Shown here: one piece after another, positions 45,394 through 55,200 of the stretch
How positions within the stretch are numbered: the stretch's first letter is position 1
Layout: every line of letters begins with the position of its first letter
Virus record (IMG/VR): IMGVR_UViG_3300010389_000001
Coordinates: 62,001-126,000 of that record
Source: a virus
Direction: 5' to 3' (one strand)
DNA length: 64,000 nucleotides
Program-made: the position numbers and the translations under genes
Notes under the pieces: model-generated
Told to the model about the DNA's origin: nothing
Database searches by the model: none
Seen by the model: only the letters and a program-made list of their open reading frames with translations

Positions 45394-46299
45394 ATGATAG
45401 AGCTAACCTTATATGAAAGCGAAAGTCAAATTATCTCCGGAATCCCGGAGTATGTTGAGCTTGAGGCTAATGTCACTTCAAATATATTCTATACTCTTGA
45501 CGGCACAGACCCTACGGAAGACTCGCTTATAGCACTTGGAAAAGTATATCTTCCAACCTCGGGGCTGACCGTAAGGATAAGGGCCATAGCAATATCCGCA
45601 GATGATTCCTCGGATATTTTAGACCAGGATTATAGCTCTGACTCAACTAACTTAGATGGCCCAAGAAATATAGGGGAGGGGGTGTCTGTTCTGCCCGCTG
45701 GCTCATTATCGGTTAACAATCTCTCCTTTGATTCAAGTGGCGCCGCCGCTCAAGAAAGTTCTATAAACTTTGTTGAACTAGACATTAAGGCCTCCCCTCT
45801 AGAGGGGACGAAAGAGACCTCCATTCCATTTATAAACTTTACAGAGGTTCTCAAGTCCGATGATGAGTTTTCTGCCTCAAGTGTTAATGGCACGTCTTAT
45901 TTCGATCCAAAGGCAAAACTTATTCTTATAGATGGCAGTACAGACGACGCGCTAAATAGCCAGCAGGTAAGGCTGATTAATCGAACTTACAATGCGATGG
46001 ATCCAACTTCCAGGCTTTACACAGAAAGGCTCGGCCAGAAGGAGCCTATAATTACAGGTAATTATGTAAGAAGCTACTTTAACCCCAGAACAAATGAATA
46101 CGTATCCTTTTATTATGAGAGCACAGATTCTCGCTGGATAATTTCAAAGCAAAAAGTGAAGAATACAGAGACGAAGAGAGGACATACGTCAGGCGGCTCT
46201 GGAGGAGGAAAGTTCGTCTACAGATGGGTAGAAGATCCGGGAATCTCGACTGCAACAGCCTCCGTGTCAGCTTTAATTGGCAAGACCAGCTCTAGCTGA
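45394..46299 (+). CDS. Beta-rich virion-like protein with chitobiase C-terminal-type domain
   Basis: 302 aa. The N-terminal 90 residues have NIFYTLDGTDPTEDS, a pattern of the chitobiase/hexosaminidase C-terminal-type beta domain (CHB_HEX_C) used for surface or sugar contact. The rest is beta-rich and Gly/Ser/Thr-rich (YVRSYFNPRTNEYVSFYYES). ATG 45394 follows GAGG at 45385; ATG 45391 is an alternative. Odd for its place between SbcC and a nuclease gene; could be a virion surface protein. Confidence 0.62.
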   Translation: MIELTLYESESQIISGIPEYVELEANVTSNIFYTLDGTDPTEDSLIALGKVYLPTSGLTVRIRAIAISADDSSDILDQDYSSDSTNLDGPRNIGEGVSVLPAGSLSVNNLSFDSSGAAAQESSINFVELDIKASPLEGTKETSIPFINFTEVLKSDDEFSASSVNGTSYFDPKAKLILIDGSTDDALNSQQVRLINRTYNAMDPTSRLYTERLGQKEPIITGNYVRSYFNPRTNEYVSFYYESTDSRWIISKQKVKNTETKRGHTSGGSGGGKFVYRWVEDPGISTATASVSALIGKTSSS

Positions 46300-46339
46300 A
46301 AGAAAAGCCTTTCGGAAGTCATGTCTTAATCAATATTGG

Positions 46340-46368
46340 TTGTCAAAATCGGCACCTGCGCCTATAAT
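46340..46368 (+). promoter_or_regulatory. Strong sigma70-like promoter
   Basis: TTGTCA (46340-46345), 17 bases, TATAAT (46363-46368). It lies in the gap ahead of the RecB-type nuclease gene, so the nuclease, sigma factor and following genes have a host-recognised promoter, typical of an earlier expression class. Confidence 0.75.
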
Positions 46369-46391
46369 GTCTGGGAAAACAGGAGAATAAT

Positions 46392-47162
46392 TTGATTACC
46401 AAATTTTCAGTATCTTCTTTGGATACACACAAGAAGTGTCCAAAGAAATACCATTATAGATATATAGAGAAGCCTGATGTAAAAGTTGAGAAGTGGGCTT
46501 TCACAGAGCTTGGCTCTTGCGCTCACAGAATAATCGAACTTTTCCACGAAAGACTTTTGAAGGGCAATGTTGAGCGGGCAGACTTCCCTTTCGTAATGAA
46601 GGAGTGCTTTGTTGCTGGGGTAAAAGAATTCGACCTAAGGCTTCTGCAGCAAGAAACTTGGATGCCATCAGGCGAAATGCCAGGAACGATGGCGTTAAAG
46701 ATTATGATTCAAGATTACCTGGATAACCTAAGGGGTCTTGAGGATCTGCCCAATGTTATAGCAAATGAAATGCCCTACAGCTTTGAGCTGGATGACAAGA
46801 CAGTAGTACGAGGCTACATCGATAGGGTCGATCAAATTTCCGAGGATACATATGCTGTAGTCGACTACAAGACCAGCAAGGATCCCAAGTATCTAAACAA
46901 CTTTCAGCTTCTGGTGTACGCAGAAGCTCTTCGTCGTAAGTTTAAAAATGTCAAAAAGGTATACGGCTCTTATGTTATGCTCAAACACAAGTCTAGCTCA
47001 AAAGATTATGAGTTTAATGTATATGATATGGACAAGTGCAATGAAAAGCTGCATAAGAAAGCGAGCTTAATATACGAAGATAAAACTTGGGTAAAGAAGC
47101 CGTCTATACTTTGCAGATATTGCGATTACAGATCTATATGCCAAGATGCATGGGCGGAGTAG
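46392..47162 (+). CDS. RecB/Cas4-type PD-(D/E)XK nuclease
   Basis: Nuclease of the PDDEXK_1 group. Starts at TTG 46392 with AGGAG six bases upstream. Motifs: VSSLDTHKKCPKKYHYRY at the N-terminus, a GSCAHRIIELFHE helix near residue 40, EMPYSFEL strand, VRGYIDRVDQ with catalytic Asp, and YAVVDYKTSKDPKY with D...(D/E)xK near residue 155. QLLVYAEALRR follows. The end has CRYCDYRSIC, which with the N-terminal Cys could bind an iron-sulphur cluster as in Cas4 and AddB. 256 aa. Probably a recombination or host DNA degradation exonuclease. Confidence 0.87.
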   Translation: MITKFSVSSLDTHKKCPKKYHYRYIEKPDVKVEKWAFTELGSCAHRIIELFHERLLKGNVERADFPFVMKECFVAGVKEFDLRLLQQETWMPSGEMPGTMALKIMIQDYLDNLRGLEDLPNVIANEMPYSFELDDKTVVRGYIDRVDQISEDTYAVVDYKTSKDPKYLNNFQLLVYAEALRRKFKNVKKVYGSYVMLKHKSSSKDYEFNVYDMDKCNEKLHKKASLIYEDKTWVKKPSILCRYCDYRSICQDAWAE

Positions 47163-47166
47163 CATC

Positions 47167-47952
47167 ATGAAAAACTATGAAGGATTAGTCAGAATGTATG
47201 ATGAAGAAATCTTCATCAGCAAAATAACAAAAGTTGGCTATGATAAGGTCTTGAAGAGAATTGACCCATTACTATGTGGTTGGGCTTCCAGAGCCTACAT
47301 GCCGGGTTATTCTTTTGAGGATATAAAGCAAGAGGTATCACTGATTGCAATAGAAGGCATAGATGCTTATGACCCAGAAAAGAAGGTTAAATTAAGCTCT
47401 TTTCTGCAAACGCACATAAAGTATAAGGTAATATCTAAAATAAAAAGTCTAAATAAGCTTAGTAGTGATGCATCACTAATAAAGCTGTCCGATGAAGAAA
47501 GGTACTGCTCATGCAAAAATCCTGATTTAGATATTTTTGACAACATATGCAGAGGTTGCGACTCACCACCCAAGCCGGAGTATCGATCAACTAGAAGCGA
47601 GTATTCTTTTTCATCTTTAAATAACGACCTCAAATTAAACAGTGGAGAGCAGGTTTATTACGATAGCTCGGTGTCAAATTCTGATAATTTTTACTTTGAT
47701 GGTATAGATGAGTATGATAAAGCAGATATGGATATAGCACTGGACAGACTTGAAAATTCTTTGGATGAAAAAACGTTTAAGATATTAAAGTTAGTTTGGA
47801 TAGACGGTCACTCAAAGGAGCATGCGGCAACACAGGTAGGGATAACCGGATGGGCTGCAAGCCAAAAACTAAAAAAATTAGAAAAAAATAATGTTATTGC
47901 AGATCTTCTTTCTGACATAAGGCTAAAGAATCTAGATATAAAAGATGAATGA
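47167..47952 (+). CDS. Phage sigma factor with cysteine-rich insertion
   Basis: Region 2-like sequence: GYSFEDIKQEVSLIAIEGID near residue 50 followed by AYDPEKKVKLSSFLQTHIKYKV, matching the core-binding and -10 recognition part. Region 4-like helix-turn-helix: LDEKTFKILKLVWIDGHSKE then GITGWAASQKLKKLE near the end. Between them is a spacer with CSCKNPDLDIFDNICRGC, possibly a zinc knuckle unusual for sigma. 261 aa. ATG 47167 is chosen over an earlier in-frame start that overlaps the nuclease. Probably directs late or middle phage transcription by host RNA polymerase. Confidence 0.8.
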   Translation: MKNYEGLVRMYDEEIFISKITKVGYDKVLKRIDPLLCGWASRAYMPGYSFEDIKQEVSLIAIEGIDAYDPEKKVKLSSFLQTHIKYKVISKIKSLNKLSSDASLIKLSDEERYCSCKNPDLDIFDNICRGCDSPPKPEYRSTRSEYSFSSLNNDLKLNSGEQVYYDSSVSNSDNFYFDGIDEYDKADMDIALDRLENSLDEKTFKILKLVWIDGHSKEHAATQVGITGWAASQKLKKLEKNNVIADLLSDIRLKNLDIKDE

Positions 47953-49246
47953 AGAAATAGCAAAATTCATTAAGAATGAAAAAGAGATAGCTGAGTATAA
48001 GCTATCTCTTTTGCGTGCATCAAAAAGGAGAGGCTATACAAATAGGCTTATCTCAATGGAGGAAGAGTATATAGAGTTTGACTTTGAGTCTATAGGGTTT
48101 GATACGATCGAAGAGGCGAGAGAAGCTCTAATCTTATTTCGTATCGACAGACCGATGTTCAATAATAAATATTCAACAGTAGATGATGGCAAAAGAGCAT
48201 CCGCCTCTCAAGTCGAAAATCTGTTTAAAAGAATATCCTTTTTAAGCAATTCTTATAAGACGCTCATAGAAGACAGGATCTCCTCTGATGAGATCGACTC
48301 CTATGTGGCTGCAATCGTAGGAAAAAGCAGTGGGGCAATATTCGAAAAAGCAAAGGCCAGGATACAGATAATTATTTGCTCGTTATCTAGGCATATATTT
48401 GTTGAGACAAAAAAGCTTCGGGAAAAAATAGGCGACACACTGACAAGGGGGCAGTCCGTAGAGCTAAAGAAGATTGTAGACTCGCTCTATGAAAGTTCAA
48501 TTTATGAAGTTTTTAAATATTATAATGATTCTATAGATCAAACTTATAGTCTTCTAAATTCAAATAAAAATAGCGATTTTATTTTATCTATTTATCCGCT
48601 CACTAATCTGCTCGATAAGTATTCAGAAGATAGCTTCAAGATAGAAAGAATGCTAAACGTGGATAAGAACTTTTTCTCAAAGACGGGTAGGCCTATATCA
48701 AGAAAGTCTACGGAAAGGGGGTGGGGCATAAAGACTCCTCTGAACCGTGTAGGCAATGAAACGACAGAAGTTCTATACCGAACCATTTATTGTAACGACG
48801 ACACTTGCCTGGACAAGATTCTTGAGAGGGGGTTTTACAATGCAAGAATATCCGAAGGAGAATATGTAAAGGCGATATCGACAAAGCCGGTCTGGAACAT
48901 ATTGGCAGATAATCTAGATGATTCTTTGGCTTTAAAAATGTCTGATCTTTTAGGGATTAATCTTGAGTCGATATCCGCATCGAAGCTGTCTGATCCAGAG
49001 AAGATTAAGGCAATAAACTTATCTAATAATGTAATCGATATTGACTCAAGTCGCAGTAAAATACTTATTGCAGCAACAAGATCAGAGGCCTCAAAGCTTA
49101 ATGAGGCCAAAAGTTACATAGAGTTACTAATAAAAGAATTAAAAGAAGAATACGATAATGAATTCTGTGGTGGCAAGAATACTGTTGATAAACAGGGCTT
49201 CAGAAGAGATAAGATAAAAGAGATTATTGGGAGCATAGTGAGATGA
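47945..49246 (+). CDS. Hypothetical helical protein, 433 aa
   Basis: No family recognised. It overlaps the sigma factor gene by eight bases and the giant-protein gene by four. Mostly helical, Lys/Glu rich, with the region KLREKIGDTLTRGQSVEL and a central part NEVLYR-like (TTEVLYRTIYCNDDT). No membrane segment or nucleotide motif. Coupling suggests it works with the giant protein downstream. Confidence 0.68.
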   Translation: MNEEIAKFIKNEKEIAEYKLSLLRASKRRGYTNRLISMEEEYIEFDFESIGFDTIEEAREALILFRIDRPMFNNKYSTVDDGKRASASQVENLFKRISFLSNSYKTLIEDRISSDEIDSYVAAIVGKSSGAIFEKAKARIQIIICSLSRHIFVETKKLREKIGDTLTRGQSVELKKIVDSLYESSIYEVFKYYNDSIDQTYSLLNSNKNSDFILSIYPLTNLLDKYSEDSFKIERMLNVDKNFFSKTGRPISRKSTERGWGIKTPLNRVGNETTEVLYRTIYCNDDTCLDKILERGFYNARISEGEYVKAISTKPVWNILADNLDDSLALKMSDLLGINLESISASKLSDPEKIKAINLSNNVIDIDSSRSKILIAATRSEASKLNEAKSYIELLIKELKEEYDNEFCGGKNTVDKQGFRRDKIKEIIGSIVR

Positions 49247-52200
49247 TAAGCTCAAAGGAAGCGTTAAGCATATTTAAGATTTTTAAGTCACTGAAGTGGC
49301 TTAGAGAGAACTCCTCCAATTACATGGAGGTGATTAATCCGGCCGTAGAGATAGTTAGTATAGCGGGGTTTGACGAAGGAAGCACGTATAGCGAAGACTC
49401 TGAGGGTCTTGAGCCATATGGCGGTAACTTTGGCCCGATGTTCCCAGACGACTTTATTAATTCTTCAGAAGTTATTTTTTTTGACGATAGATCATCTGCG
49501 GAAGACTTTGGGGCTGTTTCAAGCCGATGTAACGAAATCATAGAGAAGCTAAAAGAAGTCGATGATGTAATCAAAAAGATTCGTGACCTTGGATTAGATG
49601 CAGAATTAAATGTAGATGAGATATCGCAAAAGAAAGAAGAATTAGATAAAAACTGCAAGCTCCTGAAGGAAAACCTTGAGGCTCTTGGTGAGGAGGGCAG
49701 GGAAAGATTTTCCATAGTGCTGGAGGATGGCGCAAATGCTGTTATGGATGAGGTTTTTGAGGCTCCGCAATATGCCACTCAGATAATTGCAGAAACATTC
49801 AAGAAGAATAAGCCCGAAGCTCCAGTCGAGCCATCCGAGCCCGCTGAATCCGAAAAGACTCCCGAGGAAGTAGCGGCGGAAACTGAGGCTACGGAGGTTG
49901 CAGAGGGTGAAGAGGGTGCGGCTCCTCCGCAGGAAGATATTGAGGCGGCATATAGCAAAACATTGCTTGAGAGCTATCGCTCCCTGGATACAGAGGAATA
50001 TAAAAGACTATTCTCTCCTAGAAAGAAGGGGCCGCCTACATTTCCAAATCTAGATGGAAGCTCCGTTTCGGACCCTACAACAAGAGATAAATACATGTCT
50101 TTTGTGGCCAAAAAAAACGAGAAAGATTCTGTCTATGAAAAAATCAAAGGCATAGAGGAACGCGGAAAATATTCTGAAGAATACGGCGGAAAAAGCTTTC
50201 TGGAGTTTGATGGGTCCATATTTTACGGCAAGTTTGAAAACATGGAAGATGCCATAGGCATAAATATAATAGAAAGCTCGATTGGCACTGATCCACTAAT
50301 TGAGGTAGATGACGAAAAGGTGGCTGCGACACTAAAGGTCGTAACAGACGAGATGGAGCGAATTATAGAACTTTCAAAAAAGCTTTACCCACTGACAGGC
50401 AAAGTTGCTAGGGAGGTTGCTGAGGACATAAACATTCGCAGAAGAATTTTGATTAACGATATTGAATATCTATTCGCCTCGATAAACCAAAGAGATAAAG
50501 AGGTCGCATCTTACATGGCGGAAATGTATCCTAAATCAGACATTTTGACAAAAGTTTTAATAAAGCATACGTTTATGGATCCAGAAATAGAATCGGGCAG
50601 CCTTTTGCGAGATCCTGAATTAGAGAGGTCATTCATAAAAGCCGTCTTATCTGTGGTTAGGCCAGAACTTGTTAGCAATATCCTGCATAAAAAGAAAGAG
50701 CGAGACTTTCGTGAAAAGTATGGTGTCAGATGGGTCGACGATGGCTTACGGTCCGAATATAATGACGTTGTAGCAAAAAATGCTATCAAAAAAATTAAAT
50801 CTTCCTTTTACGACGAAAGGATAGACTTGGTCACAAAAGACTTATACGATCTTAGCGCGAGCTACCTTGTGGCTGCCACAAGTGATCGTAAGCTCGACAA
50901 GGCTATGGTAAAAAAAGTACTAAAACTCTGCTCTGTCTGTGGCAAAGAAGTATGGTCCGACAATTACCTCAGAAGACGCAATGTTAAGGCGAGCGAAAAA
51001 GCTTCCAATAATCTGCAAGTGGAGCAATATTCGCTTTTTAGAGATATTGGATTCCTCGAAGGAAGATCGCCAATGATAACATTGGAGGAGCTGATTTCTC
51101 ATGGCAGATTTGTTCTATCGAGCGAGGATTCAGAGAGCATAAGGGAAGCTCTAGACTCTATGGGTCTTGGTGCTAGGATATCTGCCGGCAAAACGTGGGA
51201 AGAAATAGAACAAGATTATTATAGCGGCAATTATGCCAAAAATATAGAATCTATAATGCGCAAAAATTACGCCCTCAAAAGTCTTGGAGGCAAAAAACTG
51301 CCGGCGACCTTTAATCTTGCGGTCTCAAGATTTCGGTGCCCATTTGGCTCAGAGAAGGAAGCTGGCGCGACCGAAGCTGGGCAGTCTGCGCAATTTGACA
51401 CAAAGAGTGCTCTAAGAATTATTGAGAGAGCCAACAAATCTTTATATGCCAAGGATAAAGTAAAAGATAAAATTCTTGCAATACAAAATAAAGTTTTGGA
51501 GAGCGGCGCAAGCCATGACGAAGCAGTAAAAGCTGTTTCCAAAGTTATAGATGAGCTTAAATGGCTTGAGGACAAGTCTAAAACGGCAGCCAAGGCAGCG
51601 CTAAAGGGTCAGGTATCTTTTCGGCAGGGTGGCGCTAAAGATGAGTGGAATTGCGGCTTAGGATATAACGATCAAGCCCAAAGGGGCCTTGAGCTATACC
51701 TTGAGGAAGCAGAAGGCACTGGAGCTATAAGCAAAGAGCAAAAGGAAAAAATCATTGCATTATCTAGCGAGCAAAGCTTGGGCGGCTTCAAATTCTCTGC
51801 GAGATCCTTTGTATGCCCAACAGAAATAGACGCCTCAGGAGAGGATGCTCTAGACCTAATTGATAAGCACAAAATGCTTGTAGTTCCGATACGCTCTAAG
51901 GTCGGCCAAACAGAGCACCCGGCAACAGCTGCCGTACTAGGAGGGGGAAAGATACTTAGCTTACGCTGCGGAGCCCCCACTAGCATATCTCAATTTGATA
52001 GAATGAAGTTTTACGAGAACATCAAGGATCTTGTAGATGAGAAAAATCATGATGATTATATGAACTTAGTCAATTCTATGATCGAGCTTGGGGTAGACGT
52101 TACTGATATTCTACCATTTACGATGCTTAAGCATGCTAATAACGAAGATCTTACAGACGTGACTGCTGGATTGCTGCTTTCTGATGGAGGTATATCTGAT

Positions 52201-55200
52201 GCCGCTATTTTCAGAATGAACAAAATCTCTGGTCTGCTAAAGCAGGCTATGGCCACCACGGGTACAGGCGCCCAACGCGGCCAGCTAAATGTTTCCAAAT
52301 ATTTTGATTATATACAGAATATAGAATTAAACTGTATTCACGGGCACAGCTTTTCTCCAGGGCAGTCTGTGGCGTTCACCAAAGAGTTTATAGATATAAA
52401 CTTCGATCTAAAAACCAAGGAGCAGATAGTTAGAAGAAATATATTGGCAATGTCTGGAGAGGAGCAGCTGAAGGGAATTCTGGAGCTTAGCGGTAGCCCC
52501 ATTATCAGGAGGCTAAATATTGGCGAGAAAGCAAGGCCGTATTCTTCATATAAATATGGTGACAGAATAGCTGACATAGGATTTGGCGGACCAGACGCTG
52601 AAGGTAGCGATCTTATATATGCAGATAAAGCCGTAGGGAAAAACATATCGATGTATCCTGGGGCAGATGAAATTTATACAATTCCTAATAAAGCGAGCAT
52701 AATAAGGACAAAGGAAAGTACAGTGACTCTCCGCTCGGAATACGGCAGAGGCAAGTCGTCTTCGACAGTCGGCAAATCTGATGATAAAGGCATTACGGAC
52801 ATCATGAATACCGTCAAAGATCAGGGCCCCTCTCCTGATGCCTTACTAGAATCCTCCGGCGGGCAGGGACTAAGTAAAGCGTCGATAATGGCAGGTATGA
52901 ACAGTGCGAAACTTCAGGAAACTATTATTCTAGCTTTAATTCAGAGCAATATAACCACAATTCAGGAGCTTTTACTTACCGCAACATCCACAAGCAAGGA
53001 GGATGTATCGTTTTTCTCGCCTCGTCTGGCAGGCAAAACAATATCAGAAAAGATCGGCTCAAAAGAGTTTTTGGATGACCTAAGGGGCCTAATTGATTTT
53101 GTATTCAGAGAAAAGCTTTCCGAAGATGCCCTGGTAATGCTGGGTGAAAAGGGTCAGGCCGAGGATGGACTAAAAGAGAGCATCTACAGCAGTGTTAAGG
53201 AAAGAATTATTCGAGACATAGGGTCTCAGGAGGTTGCTTATGCATATGCCTCTAGAAAAGTTCTGCTTAATTATTTTTACGAAGTAATCATAAGTAGTTT
53301 TAAAAATCTCGCAGGAAGCCTGGGTAACGAAGATTTTTCGGTATCCGTCGAAGCTATAGGCTCTCTGACGCCCGAAGAGCTGTCGAATAAACTTCCAAGC
53401 TTTTTCTCACTAAAATCTATCGAGGAGTTCGAGGTTTCAGATTCAGTATCAGATTTTGCAAAAATTCTGACAGACCCCAAGGGAAGTCCCGACCAGATGC
53501 CGAAGCCTATGAAGGCAAAGGTAATGAACATAACAGAGCTATGGTTTGGAAAGCAGCTGGTTATTTCGGCTACTGCCTTTTATATGGCAGAGAGCTTGCT
53601 AAATATATATGATAGATTCTTCAATAAAGAATCTGTAGATTACCTTGGGTATAACCCGCTTAGAAATTTTCAGCCAAAAAGCGTTAACGATATAATCAAG
53701 ATAACTATAAGCGATGCTTTAATGGGAATCTCTGAAGAGCCCAGCAGGCTTTTGGGCATTTATGAGGAGATGATGGAAAAGGTTGCATCTGGGGAAGATA
53801 TGGGCCAGCTGGCAGGGTCAGCAGCCACACTTGTTCGCAAAATGAATGATGCGGCTAATGAGCTTGGAAGGGCTCATCACGGCGCTGAGTACGCCTGTAG
53901 AACGGAGAAGTATCAGGGGCTAGGCCTAGAATACATTAAAGCCGTGTATGCAGAGGCCCTAAGCATCGAAGATTCGAGCGACCCTCATGTTGAAAAAATT
54001 CTAAACAATGTTTTGACAAATACTAGAAATATTAGCGTATCGCTATCCGGTGAAGATGAAAAGTATTCAGGTTATTACGCTAAATTTGAAAATGCGCACA
54101 CACTACTCCCTCCAACTATGCAGAGGGTTCTGGAAGTAGATGAGAAAAAGACTAAGCTGACTAAACCAGTATATGTTATTTACGCCCCTGGCCTAAATGA
54201 TGATGAGCCATACCCCTTTGGAATAAGGCCGTCACTGGTCAAGGGTCGCCACTATGCATTTTTGGTTCACAATGATGACGCACAGTATTTTGATCAAATT
54301 ACTTCACTTGAAAGCAGCAAAAGCTTCGCTGAGGAACATGAGGCATTTTATCAAAATGGATGGAGGCTATATCTTGGCGGTAGAGAAGCCCAGGAAATTT
54401 ATAAAAATAAAGATATATCGACAAAGGGTAAAAGGGTTGAAAGCAGCAGTGTATCACTGATAGATCATCCTGGCACATATGTTGTATATGATGAGTTTGG
54501 AGATAGGTCTGGATATGCAAATGACACTGTAGGCTTAAGAACCGATGTAGGCTTTCATATTGGAACATACGGAGCGTGGACGAAAAAATCATCTTACGGT
54601 TCAGCATCTAAGTTTTACCCTCCCATGCCCAATGCTGACTGCGGAGTTGGCATTCCTATTCCAATAAGTATTCCGGCAGAGCTTGACAATTCCGAAAAAA
54701 AGGTGAGGGGCTCGACTATTAACATATCTATGTGTGATATTCCTGTCGATCTACCTACTGAGAGCGGAGAATTCTTGCGGGCAAATATTTCAGACCTTAT
54801 GATGAGAAGGCCCCCCGAGCTGGCTAGCAAGATGCTTTTCGAAATAGAAAAGGAGCACGCAAATTTCAAGAAGGAATATGGAGCCCTTTTTAGAAGCGGT
54901 GCCGATGAATCTGAGCTTGAAAAGTATAGAACTACCTATATTATGGGCGCCCGGCGCAAGATGGATCGATACAGAAGCCTGCCACTAAATGTGATTATGG
55001 ACTCTAACACAAGAACTCATATGAATGCCAAGGGAGGCTTCTCTCTGGCTCTAGGCGCTTATGCTCCCTTGGTTGACCCAATAACGGCCAATCGCTTCTT
55101 GACTCAAGAGTGCTTTTCTCAAGAATATGCAGGTCATCGCATATTTGGTGACGAAGTTGATCCTGAGTTGGCGAAAAGCTCCATAAGATCCTTCCTTGTT

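Noticed and set aside
46299-46330. Hairpin GAAAG/CTTTC after the 45394 gene as a terminator
   Set aside because: Short stem without a T-run.
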